Notes: generated by a model not told the origin, from the letters alone. A DNA stretch of 64,000 bases from Diadema setosum (GCA_033980235.1 CM067067.1:4530289-4594288), one strand, 5' to 3'; positions 13,573-28,500 are shown, counted from the stretch's first letter. Program-made: numbers and translations.

Positions 13573-16500
13573 CTCCTTGTTCTGCTCTGAATCAAGTCTG
13601 GAGTTAAAGCAACACTGACTAGAAAAGCACTCAGAGAGCACAGACCCCCGCCAAGCAGATCATTTCCACCTACACATGCATGCAGAAAAATTGACCTAAT
13701 TTCCAATATAAAGCCTTTTGTATACGTCATCAGCTTCCATCCACATGGCTGCGGCACCTCGCCTGAGCAGAGCACACGCTTAGAACCTCAAACCTCAAAT
13801 ACACGCAGCTTGAACTCTGAAGTACATTGACCCTGTCTGCAACACGATTACAAAAAATCCCTCAAAAATCCATAAAACTTCTCGGATCACTACATCTGTT
13901 AATCAACTGTTCCTCGTGTCATTATCAACTTTTCCTGCAAGTTTCATTCAAATGCATTCTCAACTTTTTTTTAGTTATTTTGCAAATCGACAAACCAAGA
14001 TCAATGAAAAAATAACTTCCTGCCTTGGTGGAGGTAAAAATGCACCCACTATGCAGGGAGTCACTAGTGGGAGCTCACCCATAGGTTGAATTAAACTCCA
14101 GAGACGGCTCGCCCCTGGGGTAGACCAGAAACCGCTGCTGGGTGACGGTAACCGTTGACCCCTTATGTGTCATGTTGATCATGGGGAAGCCCATCTGGAG
14201 TGTCCATGTGTCCATCATGTCTGCCACATCCACGCCATTGCCACTCTGCGCCTTGCTTGCCACCTAGCAGGGAAGAAGAGGGGAATTCACAATCCACAAT
14301 GAATGGGACGTCAGTGTCTGTGGCATGATGGCATTAATCTTTAGAGGACTGTGACATAGAGGGCAGCATACAGTTTCTGGCAACTGAGTGCGTTTGGTGG
14401 CTCACTCTACTTTGTTGGAATATTCACGATCAAGTGTGCTTGGTGGACCGTTCTAATTTGTTGAGATAGTCAGGATTTTGGGGGTTTTTTTTGTGACTTT
14501 GTTTAGTGTCTTTTGCTCACTTTGCTCAACTGCTATTAATTGGTGAAAATAAAGTTAGGGGATTTTCTGGTTTGGAATGGTCACTACCATATGAAAATAA
14601 ATGAATGTCATGAAAAAGGAAAACAATGATATCTGATGTCAGAATAACGGGTCACACTTAAAAGTACTAACACAACATTACTCATAAATATTTGCTGGAG
14701 AAGAAATATGAAATAATAAGTTTTCATTATTCCCCTCAAACCCCTATCCACCCTCTAACATCCATCCACTCCCATCAAACAAAAACACATCTACAGCTTG
14801 TCCTGGGGAAAAAAAAAACAACAACAAATGAATATATAATAGAATATTTCTCATTATAACATTCAATAATAACTAGGAATATTTTGGGTATCATTGAAAA
14901 TTTATCATAACATTGCATACTACATATAAATACAGTTTATTAGTGTGGCTATGCCTGAACAGTGTGTGAAATTGCCATGTTTCCTTGAAACACCTCTAAA
15001 ACCTGTCCACATCGACATGTTGTGATTGTGCACCTTACATCCATTTCCGATACATATTTCCGTAGGAAGAAAAAAAAAAGTGTCATCAATATCTTGTTAG
15101 ACTCTAGCAGATGGATCTTCCAAGAGAGGAAAGTGATTTCCTCCAAACTCTTTACTACCTGGCATGTCCCAATTTCATTCTCATTTTGCCACTAATTTAG
15201 AACGGGATCCATCTCTCGGAAAGGCACCCCGCTCTCTCCCACCAACACCAATTTAAAAAAAAGCAGACAAAAGTGCAGTCACCTCTGAGATGGATGCCCA
15301 GAGGTCCGAGGTCCTGGCGTTGCTGAACTTGTATTTCTTGAGGTAGGCCTGGATGCCCTGCATCATGATGTCCTGGGATCCTTTCATCAGGAAGCTCTGC
15401 AGCATCTTCAGGATGGTGGCTCCCTGAAGGCAGGACGAGGCAACATGTCAAAAACTTGGGTCAGAGACACAAATTGGTCTGTCAGTGTCTGCTATGTCAT
15501 TTCTTCCTGTGCTTCTATCCTTGTTTGTGCTGTACTGTGTGTTATGCAAGATCATAGAGGGTTTTGCACACACTACCATAGATCTACTACTGTGAAAGTG
15601 GACATTTTTGCCTGAGTAAATTTTGGTTTTTTTTTTGTGCTCTGCCCAATAAGATAAATGTCATGTTTTTTTAATTCTGCAGAATCAAAATGGTAAATAG
15701 TGTTAGATGTAACAAGGAAAATATACATGTGCTTTTATTTTTGTGCTAGTTTCTGGTCGCCCGAAATGCATGAAAATTTCTACATCACACAAATTTCCAC
15801 TTTTACAGTTTATTATGTATCACTGGTGATGTCACGCATCCCATGCAGCATGCCGTTCTTTACTATTAAAAGTCATCTACATCTACTCAGAAGTATGCCA
15901 CATGCCATTAAATTGCTGTATATTACCAGGGAGGTGGGATATGACGACACAATCCTTCCTACAGCCTTTCTACCACCAGAGAAGCATATAACCATAATAT
16001 GCCTCAGACATGACCATTTTGGCTGCAAATTGACTCTGGTGATCAATTGAAAATCAGGACCTGTCTGAAAGTCTGCTGTGCAGTGACTGGCATACAAACT
16101 AAGGTAGAGCCACCTATCCATGCAGAGATGTTGTCTAGATGCTATTCTTGGAACATTCACTTTATACGTATCAGGACTGTTTTATCGGAAAATCAATTCT
16201 TTTCACTCAAAAACCAAACAACAAAACAACCAGTTTCCCAATGATGAATACAGATTACTGTTTATTTGGTTCATTACTATGATATTCTGTGATGTTTTTT
16301 AGTGTTCTTGTTTCTACACAAGTACATTGTAGGACATACAAAGATTAATGCATTACATAATAAATGGCCCCTTCACATCAGCAGCTGAAACTAATTTAGA
16401 AAGTGAAAAATATGTTGCAGGTGAAAGTACTGCACAATATCAGGCACATCACTCTGTCTATCTTCAATCTACTTCAATGAAGGTGATTAATACCCCCGCC

Positions 16501-19500
16501 CCTGGTGTCGCTTTATAGTATGTGATGTTATGAGGGCAATGACGTTAATACCAAGTTTGTGCACTTGTCGAATTGGAAACAGAATAATTTTAGCTTCCTG
16601 TACAATTACAGAGTTGACACTGAGTTCCACAAGGTTTGGGTAAAAAGTGGGGTTACCATGGCAATGCATTGTCTGATACAAACACAAGGGGCATTTTGCA
16701 TAACTACACTTAAAGACCATCATACACACCAAATTTGACCTTAATAGCTTCAATGGTTTATTTTGATACAAAAATGAGTGGTTACCATGGCAACACATTT
16801 TCCTTAAACTAACACATTGGGGTCTTGCATAACTACACTTCTAGATCATGATACATACTAAATTTGACTTTAATTGCTTGAATGATGGAAAAGTTATTCG
16901 ATCTGCAAGGTTTTGGTAAAATTGTGGTTACCATGGCAACGGTTTGTGTGACAAACACAAAAATTATGTGTTCCACATCTATACCTCAGGGCCATAATGC
17001 CTACCAAATTTGGTCTCAATTGCTTGAAAACTGTGGAAGAAGTTCACTCCACAGGATTAAAAAAAAAAAAAAATGCGGTTACCATGGCAACGCATTATCC
17101 GATACAAATACAAAGGACATTTTGCAAAACTATACTTAAAGAGCATCATACACACCAAATTTCACCTTCATAGATTAAACGGTTCAATCTGATACAAAAA
17201 TGAGTGGTTACCATGGCAACACATTTTTCTTATATTAACACATGGGTGTCTTGCATAACTACACCTCCCGATCATGGGAGGGAGGGAAGATAATTATGGG
17301 ATGACTGGTGACAAAGAAGGAATAGCATTGACTCCATCAGTGATGTGAGAGTCATGAGATGGTTATCTGTATTCCTCAAAGAGGTTCTATCAAAGTATTA
17401 TGTAATAGAGCGCGCGCTCGCATACAGAAGCGGGGCCAATTGTACGACCCGCCGCCATTTTCAAAGAGGTCGACTACCAGAAGACTGAACCCGGAAGTGC
17501 CTATAGTAATACAAGTAAAGTACAGTTTCGAAGATGGGGTTGGGTTGGAAAAATCATTCTAATTTTAAGGAAAATAAATAAAATTTGTCCATATGCCTCC
17601 GGATTTTGTAAGAGAGATATATTCTCAACACAGTATACGTGTTTTGATGAAAAAAGGACTTGCTCTAATGTGTCAAATATGTGCCTTAAACATGAAGCCA
17701 AAATTCAATTGGCCCCGTTTTCATTTGTACGCACTGAATGGTGAGCGCTTACTCTATTACATATAGAACCTCTTTGGTATTCCTCTACTCACCTTGCTGT
17801 AAGAAATGGCATCAAAGATTTCACTGATCTCATTGGGGTTGTTCACAGGGACTGAAATGGGATGCGAGTTGGCAAGCTGGTCCTCTCTCATTGCTACGTG
17901 GGTGGAATCCAGTATAAACATGTCCATCTATACATAAGGAGGATAGAGATAAAGAAGACGATTAATAGACAATATCTAGGTGCATGAGCAGTGTATGACA
18001 ACAGAACTATGGATATTTATGATACTGTATAATCTGCTAAATTTGCGAGGGTTTAATTTTCGTGAATTTCGCGATTCACTGTTGGACCGCAAATTTAAAC
18101 AACATGCAAAAATGTTGCCATGCGTTATGGCAATAGTGCACTTATGATAGCCTGGATGTTAATTCACAAAAATAATATCTTACAAAAGTGTTTGTGACCT
18201 CCTCATTTGTAAAAAAATATCTTTTTTGAAAATAACAGCATATACAGTATGAGAAATTTGGATATCTGATGGGAAATGAAAAGCAGAGGCCACCATCAAA
18301 AAGAAAAAATAAATCAAATTCTCTAAATGCACTTTCAACCAAATCACATGTTTACAGAATTTTTAGTGTGCACATCACTGTAAATACGCTACAATATACT
18401 AACTGCACCATCACCTACTATTGCAGCACATCCCATCCCAGTTGAGTTTGGAAAGAGCTGCTTCAGGGATTATCTTGGCAAAATTTCAAGTCCTTTTACA
18501 CATCATTACAATGAGGAAAGAAATCATGAATGTTACTAGTAACCCATCCAGAATGATATCAATGGAGTCTTCATAAGCTTTGCATTTAGACTGGGAGGGG
18601 GAGCTTTATAAAATATGGCAATGCAATAGATATAAAGCAAGGACACTACAAAGAGCTTAATAGATAGAGATTTAGCTTAAAGGTGGGATCCACCTTTTAT
18701 TAGGATCGCTTTGTTTTACTGTTTTGAATATTACAGCCATTTCGAAACCAATTTTCATTAATTAAACTCTGAATTCCTCTGAAAAGGGTATGCTCTTTAA
18801 CATTTCATAAAGTGGTTTCTAATATCTTGTGAAACATTAAAAGCTGAATCCCCATGTCAATCAAAACTATACCATCCTTTTAAAAGAAAAGCCAAGTCTC
18901 TATCTCAATTCTCCATTTAGGACCTAACACCTCAGGGTAATTTACATAATGCAATTAGTGCTCACACTAATTCTTGTGAGGCAATTACCTGGCTAATCAA
19001 CATAAGGCAATTATACTGTTTCAATTGAAGATTTGCCAATGGGGAAAGAGCCTGTATGATGATATCAATACAAATGCCAACTATACATTCATCTTCAACA
19101 TAGATAATATGCAACAGCCACATGCTGACTAATGTCACTCTGCAAAAGGTTGTCCACTTAAGTTCTTGTTAAAAAAAGATGACCACTTAAAGAAGATGAA
19201 AGCTCTCACCATATGCCATTCTGGCTGAAAATGATTAGCTCCAATGTACTCGACAAATGTTGCAAATCCTTCATTTAGCCATAGATCATTCCACCACTCC
19301 ATAGTGACCAGATTACCAAACCACTGCAGTCAGAGAGAGAAAATAAGAACAAAACTAATCATAATGAAAGTCACGCAAAGAATATGGACAATAGATTGAC
19401 ATCAATGCTTTCAAAACTCAGCCCAACTTTCCCAATAGCCACAATAGAATATTAACTACAGAAGAATGAGTCTCAAATGCTTTATCTCATTTTGCAAGTT

Positions 19501-22500
19501 TTTTTTTCTTTTCTTGTCAACATACAAACATGATTTTAAAGGCAAGACTGTAGAGCAAAAGTTTATCAGCAATCATGTATCGGATGAATACAACACATCT
19601 CTAGCCTCATGTTAATGATTACAGTGACCAAAGCCATGACTTCATAAACACAATGAACCATTTATTAGTTATTTGATACCAGACAGCTAGTGTGTTTGTG
19701 GGTTTTTTTTTTTTTCTCCAATGGTTCCTCACTTTGATCATATGAGAAGATGTGGAACTAATTTGTTTTAGAATTCACTGACAAGACTATTTTGTCATAA
19801 AATACAGTGGTCCAGAGGTGACGTCATAAACCCACAAATTTAACTCTGAATATTGATAGACAGACAGAAATGGAGGAAAACAGAGGAGCTACAGCTTAAG
19901 CATATTCGTTTGATATGCTATGCAGCTTCCAACATTGCATACAAACTAAAACCAATGGGTGTTTTTCATCAAGCAAGAATGACAATATCATCAAAGTGTT
20001 TGCTAGAAGAGTAGATAAGCATAAGAACATGGGGTATGGGGGAGGGGGAGGACAGAAATAGACAACAGAGGGGAGGGAAGGAATAGAGTTGGACATAGAC
20101 GGAGAAGGGGAGGGGCGGAGAGAAATGCCCAAGGGAAAGAGAGAGAGATGGAGGGAAAGGGAAGGAAGAGAAAGATATAGAGAGAGATAGAGAGAGAGAA
20201 GGAGGTGAGGATCTGTTTATATATACACCTGCCAGCATTATTCAACACATCTCATCCGAGGAATAAATACCTGGTGAGCAAGTTCGTGGGTGATGGTGAC
20301 AACGATCCAGGATTCTCGTCCCGCCGACGTCACGTTGGGTTTGTAAAGGACGGAAGCTTCGCGGTAAGTTATCAGTCCCCAGTTTTCCATGGCTCCAGCG
20401 GAGAAGTCTGGAATTGCTATCATGTCTTGAGCACGAGATAGAAATATACACAGAGAAGTTTTGTATTTAAGAACACATCACATCTCATGACCAATATTAC
20501 ACAACTTAACATACAATCATCAGTGTCATTATTATAATTACTATCATTATTACCATCATCATTGTCATCATGATAAAACTTCGCATGATGATATTCATTG
20601 GTATATCTCTTCATCAAATGCATGTTCTTAAAGGGATTGTACAGTTCTGGCTGAGACCCAATTTCAGGTTTCTAACATTTTTTTGTGAGATAATGAGAAA
20701 CCTCTTATGAAATATGAAAGAGCATGTAATTCTATGAAGAATTCAATGTTCATTTGATGAAAATTGGTTTTGAAATGGCTGATATATCAAAAAGAGAGCG
20801 ATACTAATAAGGTGTGGACCCACACTTTATGACGATCGTTTGTTTTACATTGTTTTTGGATGTTTCAGTCATTCCAAACCCGATTTTCATCAAATAAACT
20901 TTGAATTCCTCTTTAAATGGTATGTTCTGTACTATATATCGCAAGTGTTTTCTTGGTATCTCGCAAGAATTTAAAAGCCCAATTCTCATCTCCACCAATA
21001 CTGTATCATCCCTTGTGTAAATACTACATACTTGGCAATATATTACTGTATACACCCAGTGAACATTTGACAATAAAACTTCACCAAAAATGATTTTGAA
21101 CACTTCTTGATCACACACAGATAAATGTTTCCTGTGTTTTCTCAGACGTAGGTGATATCACATATGCTTGTTTATAATCATATAACATTACCACTATTAA
21201 CCACGATCACAGCAAATGCATCTACGAGAATCATTATCAATTTACTAACACTGAATGTGTCATTGAAAAGTTTTGACTGAAATCTGATTTGCCATCAGCT
21301 TTCTAAGAAAAAATTTTAAAGATAAATCTCTCATACCAAAAAAAAAAAAAAAAAAAAAACACCCCAAAATAAACACAACAATCTCTTTTGTGTACTTTTG
21401 GTCATTTCAATTCAATGAAGGGTGAAAGTCCATTACATAACAGTGCTTCGGAAGATATTCTACATATTCTTTCATATTTGATAGCAAATTAAATTGTAAT
21501 TGGTGTTTCCGCATTGGCGTCCCAATACATCATGCTGTTGGAGAATGATAATTCATTGCCACAGTTGCATTGTAGTAACTGTCAATGTTTCATTGCTAGG
21601 ATTCCCTTTAGCATTCACTCTCTTTACTTGTTACAAGGATAGTGGTCTGGCATAAATGATTGACCCTTTCTCTTACAACAGGAATAGTGACCATCTTGCA
21701 TCATTGAAGCACTGCTCGTGCAAACCCCCGTCTGTTGATGATTTACAATGCTATCAGTTCAGGAGTGAAGATGCCAGGTCGCTAAAATTGAATTACGTAA
21801 CACTCTCACTTAAAATTTTCTTCATACTGCTTTCTCTTTACAAGGATAATGGTCTGGCTCAAATGACTGACCGTTTCTCTTATGACATGTTTCTGTTGTC
21901 AGCAAAAGTGACCATCTAATTTCAACAAAACACTACTACTGTGAATCCCGCCGACTGATGAATTACAATGATACCCGATCAAGGAGCGAAGATGCCCGGT
22001 TGCTGAAATTGAATTACGTAACACTCTCACTTGAATTAGCAGGATATTCACTTGTCGGGTCATTGACATTGTAGTGGTTACCTACTGGCTGAGTACAAAG
22101 TGAGTACAGAGTGTATCTCTATGACATAAAGTCTGCATAATGCCATTCAAGGGTGCTAAAATATTCATTGGAGAGACCACAGCAAAAAGCAATGGGAAGT
22201 AGTAGTTGCTGTCAAAACTTTCATTACCACTCATTTTATTGGTAAGAGCAAAATTTCTTTTTCTTCATGTTATGTCAATATCAAAGTGGTGCACACAAAA
22301 AAGAGACAAGTGAAAATGATGAATATGTTTCATGTAAAATTATTTTGTACACACACACACATACCCCAACAAACACACACACAACTTTTGCAATGCAAAT
22401 ATGGTAGAAAGCAACTTGATTTTGACAAATACAGTTAACAGTATTCAATAAATGTCTCATCGAAAAGTATCCTGAACCAAATACTGGCTTTCTCAGAATC

Positions 22501-25500
22501 AGAATAGCATAATCTACCATGTAAATAAAAACTAAATGTCAAGAAATCTTTCTCTTAACCCGTTGAGGACGGTCTCATTTTGCTTCAACATGCATTTCCC
22601 ATAGACGCTTGCCCGAGTATACTCGGGACTCGTCCTCAACGGGTTAACTCTGTTCAGGTACATCGTCTCATGAGGCATTGCAGTATTGCCTTTGAAGATA
22701 CATACCTATATTCTCAATGCCCTTATTTTTTCAACCCATGTTGAATGTTACAGGTACACCTACTTCGAGAGGGACTCCTATTTTGATATGGTTACCACTA
22801 CATTGTAGAAAGGAGTGTGTCATCCTTCAAATGTATCACGTTCACCATTTACTAAATTGCCATAAGCCTGCTGGAAATGTCCCCTCTCTAAAAGGCTGTT
22901 TGAACAAACATCTCCAAGTCAGCATCTCACAGTTTTCCAACACCTATTCCCCCCCCCCCCTTACCTCCTCCCACATCTACTGCCTCCCTCCCTTCCACCC
23001 CACCACACCCCCACCCTCACCCCCATCCCCACCCCCATCCCCACCCGCTATCTTGTCATCTAAGCTTCTCTACCCTTTCAAGCTGGCATCTTTCAGCAGG
23101 TAGTGGCCCTACTATTTTCCTGGAAAAGTCTTGCCTATTTTTGAGGGGGCTTGAGAGCGACTCACATCACACTCCTTCCAACTGATCGTGTTGGATGCAT
23201 GCTGATGAAGATAGCTCTTAATCTCTAGGTGTCTAAACAACACTGGCCCACACAAAATCAATCATGTTCTTGGCTCTTGTCTGAGACTGTGGGTCTTTGG
23301 GGTAGAAGTTGTACAGTTCAGTATGAGAAAGTTCAGATTGGAACATATCAGATGTAATAGCAATTATCCTTGAATGTGATGCCTTATCTTGATTCTTCCT
23401 GGTCTGGTTAGACTGTCATTTTAACTTGAATTGGACACTAAACAAACTGACAGGGTAAAATGATACTGTTGATTGGTATGTGAAGAGCATATACTAGATT
23501 TTGCAACAACACCAATTTCTCATTCCATTACTAGTTGATAGTATTACAGCATCAACAAACACTATTTAGACAAGCAGAGTACTGTAAAAGTAAAACATTA
23601 TTTTTCCGCACTTTGCAGGACCAGAAACTAGTGCAAAAATAAAAGCACAGAAATATTTTTGCTTGTTATATGTACTACTATGTAACATCTTCATTCCATG
23701 GAATAAAAACAAACAAAATTCATTGTATTCGGCAGAGCTTGAAGAATTACCCAAGCAAATATTTCCACTTTTACAGTATCATATATGTAAAATTGCAGCA
23801 AATCTTTCACGAAGTGTGTGAAGCTGATGACTTATCTATTATATATGGAATACCATAAATGGTATGCATTTATTATGACTATCAATAAACCAAGTGGATT
23901 AACAATCTTAACACCGATTTGTGATCCTTTCCTCTTTAAGGATTTAAAGGGATTTTGCCATCTTTGAGTAAATTGGTGAAGTTTACACTAGTCATCTCCT
24001 TTCACTGCCTACCACGTGTATAAAATATGATGCTATTGCACAACCGCATGAATTTCTAGCATGTCCCTCTAACTTCTTTTCTGCTCCTTTAAACTGTGAT
24101 GCTGGTGATGAGAATAAATGGAAACATAATCAAATAAGTGCATCAAAGTGGCTTAAAATATTATCACACAGCCTCCTAAACTGCCATGCCACTCAAATTG
24201 TCTACCCCTTGAGGTGCTCATGCACTTTGCTGTAACTTGCAAAAGATACATCAACATTGGCATAATTCGGGGTATACTTCCTCCTTTTTTCTTCTGTTAT
24301 TGAGTGCAGAAAACTGCAAAAAGAAAAAAAAAGTGTTCTCTTGGCAAAGATATCAGGTGTTGAACTCCACCTTTGTTTTTCATGAAATGGCATGCTGTGT
24401 ATGGACATGTACTGGACTATTTCACAACTTACTCGACATCTTCGGTGCTATATTCACATCTAACTCTGATAATACACAAAAACACATACACATACACACC
24501 TTTCTCGTTCACAACACTCTTTCTTTCCACACACAGCATTACTGGCTTACAGCAGTCATGCTGTGCTACAATAGGCAAAATGATTCATATGATGAAAAAA
24601 AAAGTCAGGATGAATAGGAAACAGGCATTATTCTATCTGACCTTCAGGATTCATACCGAGATGAAATTAACTTAATGATCATCCCTACCTGAAATGGCAG
24701 AGGTGTTGTCATGCATACAGACCAAATAATTCATTGCTTTATTCTTTCTCACACAGGGCATCTTCAAGCGACCTACTTAATTCATGATGGAACGGGGTAA
24801 TGATTGTCCTACGGTCAAATCCTAGTCCCAACTGGCATTCACCTAAATGCCATAGGTTCATCACTTACAAGTAAGAGGTATCAATCTTAAACTGTGCTTT
24901 AAGACACGAGTCTCAGAATTGGTTGCATTATGGCAGAGCGAAAAAGCAATTGAGAGCCGGCGCAAGGAGAGAAAGGATTGCGATGTGTCTCGCCTTACGC
25001 AAACATGGTCTTTCGAGCAAAGCATTCCGGCCGGACTCAAAAAGGGATTGTCTGCGGTGATGTTATGACAGCGTGGGTAATGTGGACACACTCGCTTGCA
25101 ATGTAATGACTGCCCAACGGGGGGCCCCGGGGTTGACTTCTTGATCAGGGCTCTCAGGCAGCCAAGCAGTAGCTTTGAAATCAAATCTAGGAGTCACTTT
25201 GATATGGTATACTAGCTTGCAAAAATGGATACATTCACTCCGCGTACATGAAAACAAAGTAATGTGAAATATTGCTCAAAAAATGGACTTCACTATTTCT
25301 ACATTTGGTGATGACTCACTGTCAAAAACATGCTAGCTAAACCTGGATTATTGGAGAGTATGTCCCCCATCTTGCATCTCCTCACATGCTTGTTTCGGCA
25401 CATGCCATCTTCATGTCAAAACGTGATGTTCAGTTTTGAGACATGCCAGACATTTTTTGAATGTTTTCTAGAAGGAAAGGTATTTCCCCTCACCTTCAAA

Positions 25501-28500
25501 GAACCACCCCCACCCCATCACATACCCCTTTGCATTAAAACAGAAGAAATGGGAACAGTGAAAGAGAAAGGATCCTCAAGTAGAATTCTGGGTCTTCAGC
25601 GTAATCGGAGATGATCAGCAGACGGGAGGGATGAGTAATAACGTCATGCATTATTCGCAGTATAAATCAAGTCCAAGGCACGACCAGCACACGTACTCCG
25701 ACACCTAATCTCGCAACAGCGATGGGAGACAAATGGATGGGGCAGGCATCGCTTTCACTTAAAACGAGTGTACTCGGGTTAGATTCACTTTAATCCAATA
25801 ACAGCTGCAGGAACAGAAATTTGGGCACTCAAACAGAAATGCAGCTGCAATTGCACGGGTCATGAAATATGCAACGGCCAAGTTTGCCAGCAAAATAATA
25901 CAGATTCAAGCCAAATGCGCATTCTCGCAGGAAATATTGGACATGAAAATCAAGTCAACGAAACTTGAGCTGACAGTTTGGGGTTACACTCTGCTTTGCG
26001 AGCAACAATCAGGACCTCGCACACGGCTAGCAGTGACTGCCACACAGATACTAGACAAGAAATTGGTTTCTAGCATTGCTTACATCTGTTGCGAGAGGAG
26101 GGACCCTAATCATTTTTTGACACAAGATTCTCTAACACCCAACACACCAGTGCAGGCAGACTTCAGAATTGAGAAACTCTTCATTAATTAAGAAGAAGAA
26201 ATACTGTCACTGTTACAGTATGCCGTCTGGAGTAGACTTAAAGGGCCTATTTGATAACAGATAGTCAACTTGTCTGAAACATTCAGCATCCAGACCTGTC
26301 TGCTTCTTCCTTCTTTCAGAACTCATTCAAGAGAACACATTGACAGACTTTAATCCACATCATTTCACCAATTCATAACCCACCTCAAAACAACACAACA
26401 CTGTAGTGAAATCTGAAGCAGATTTGTAGCCCTTAAAAAAAGGTCATCAAACCCAAGGGAGAATGTTGCTGCAAAAACAATCATCTTCTTATCAATTTGG
26501 CAACTTTGAATACTACATCCGCATTCTACTGGAGAAAATTTAGATAAAAGTGGTAAAGTTCATTACATTTATACAAATTAGGAAAAAAATACTCCAACAA
26601 AAATATGACAAAAAATGTGATTAATCTAATCTTCTACAATGTGTTGACAATTTAGGAATTAGTTATAACTTTAGCAATTTAGAAGCACTGATAATTCTGA
26701 CATAGAAATGAATAATAATACATATCCACCACTGGGCTCAAATGGTACATTTTGTTGCATCCTATGAAAATACTACCATTATACAAATTAAAATCAAAAG
26801 ATAGAGTGTAAACCATTATACGGTTTCTGGGACTGTGTGGGTGAAATGATGATGATACGGTGTAATTCTTATTTTCTGGACCTCCATGTATCTTTGAGAT
26901 AGAAAAGCTGGCAGTCAATACCTTGTTTTGGGAGAGGGTAGTCGATGTCAAAGAGGGTCTCGTAGAATGGAATGGTTTTGTTGACGACTTTCAGGGCCAA
27001 CTGAGCTTGGCTAATTTGTTCCGCTGGAGCATAAACAGCGACCTGCAATCCAAAAGAGAAAACAAAATACATAGAGTTTGTGAGGTTGGGAAATGGTTCC
27101 TTTAACAATCACTGACTACATACATTTACACACAAATAAGCAGTACATACCATCATAATATCATAATACATTTTGTTGTGATTCATTACAACAAGCAAAC
27201 AGGAAACACACAAAAATTAGCAAACACACATATTCTCTCAAACTCAAAGATACCACGACTCTTCCAAGCAGGAAAAGAGGAGCTGGATTTCTGAACCATT
27301 AAAGGCATTATTTACCACTTGCAGATGAAACCAAAGCCAAGCCTAAGTGCTTCAAAATAGCCTTAAAATGTAAGTTAGGGATAGAAACAACCAATGTATA
27401 AATGCTAATCAGTATAATCAATGTTAATCCGATGAGGACGGGCTGATATTGCTACAACATGCGTTTCCCATAGACACCTGCCGGAGTGTACTAGTACTTG
27501 GGACTCAACTTCAACATGTTGTAAAAGTAAAATTATTAAACACACAAAATGTGAACAATAGCTATAGTAAAATTGCTTCTAGAATAAACTGTCTACAGTT
27601 ACGGTATAATTAGAAGAGTAGTGATATCTTCTTATATGTATTTTTTTTTTTGCATTATTGCCAAATCTTTATATTACAGGATGTTTTGTGATACAACTGA
27701 CCTATACATATAATGCATCAAATGTGATAACTCGTAAACATTTTTTCTTTTAAATCACTGCTCCCAAAGGTAAACAATACCTTTAATCCTCACCAGAGTG
27801 CACATATTGGTCTCCTTGCATTTTTTTTTTAATTCTGGTAATTCACAGTAAAATAATTTAGATGATATCCCTCTGAGGTACATGTATAATGATCTGGAAG
27901 CCAAACACTTTTGTTTGAACATGTGTACCCTCTACCAACAACATCTGACAGTTAAACGATTTGTCATATCCATACCACGAGGACATGTGATGTCAGCACA
28001 CAGTTCGTGATCCTTTGCAAGAAAAGAGGAAAATCATACAAATTTAGCCTGGGATAATGGTAAGTACCAAAATACTGTACCAACAATGCACTGGTAATGA
28101 ATCTTTAAAAACAGGCTTGGAATAATGCATCTCCAATTTTCTCAGCATAAGACATTTTCCTTTCTCATCTCAAGTGCTACATCAAAATTATGTATCAACC
28201 TAATATTGTGATGTATTCAATACAAAAATTTTGTTTACGGGATCAATAAACCACATTTTATTTGAAGCCAAGGCACAACTTTCCAAACTTATCCCTAAGA
28301 TTCTGGCAACTCCTTTCATCTTAGTCATATTCAAGAAGATATGGTACATATGTGTATATCAAATAGGTGAAGACAATCGTTTTATAATATAATTCATAAA
28401 ATAGCCTTCGAACAGTTTGTGAAAACATAAACTCTGTTCCTAGAAAATGAGGTTATCAAAGTATGATGCTACATCTGATCTGGGTAACACTACATGGTCT

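Larger units (their letters stand above)
12450..14078 (-). other. Intron 8
   Basis: Phase 2. Holds a 23-bp-stem hairpin (12596-12645), a full palindromic MITE (12646-13037) and an (ATC)n microsatellite (13526-13570). Confidence 0.88.
15424..17792 (-). other. Intron 6
   Basis: Phase 0. Holds a MITE (15590-15808), the X-box tandem array (about 16510-17275) and a 400-bp hAT-like element (17377-17776) right behind the exon 6 donor. Confidence 0.88.
17928..19209 (-). other. Intron 5
   Basis: Phase 0. Holds a TA-flanked MITE (18025-18247) and a half copy of the palindromic MITE (18682-18884). Confidence 0.88.
20426..26921 (-). other. Intron 3 (6.5 kb)
   Basis: Phase 1. Contains palindromic MITE 20628-21014, a tandem duplication of about 200 bp (21619-22035), the 85-bp TTAA MITE 22559-22643, a C/CT-rich stretch near 22948-23050 and MITE 23582-23776. 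23.8-26.9 kb shows no structure I recognise. Confidence 0.85.

Noticed and set aside
13476..13775. Poly-Asp protein ORF on the minus strand
   Set aside because: The Asp run is the (ATC)n microsatellite; the rest has no homology.
16651..17220. CRISPR array (regularly spaced palindromes)
   Set aside because: Spacers are themselves repeated and the context is a eukaryotic intron.
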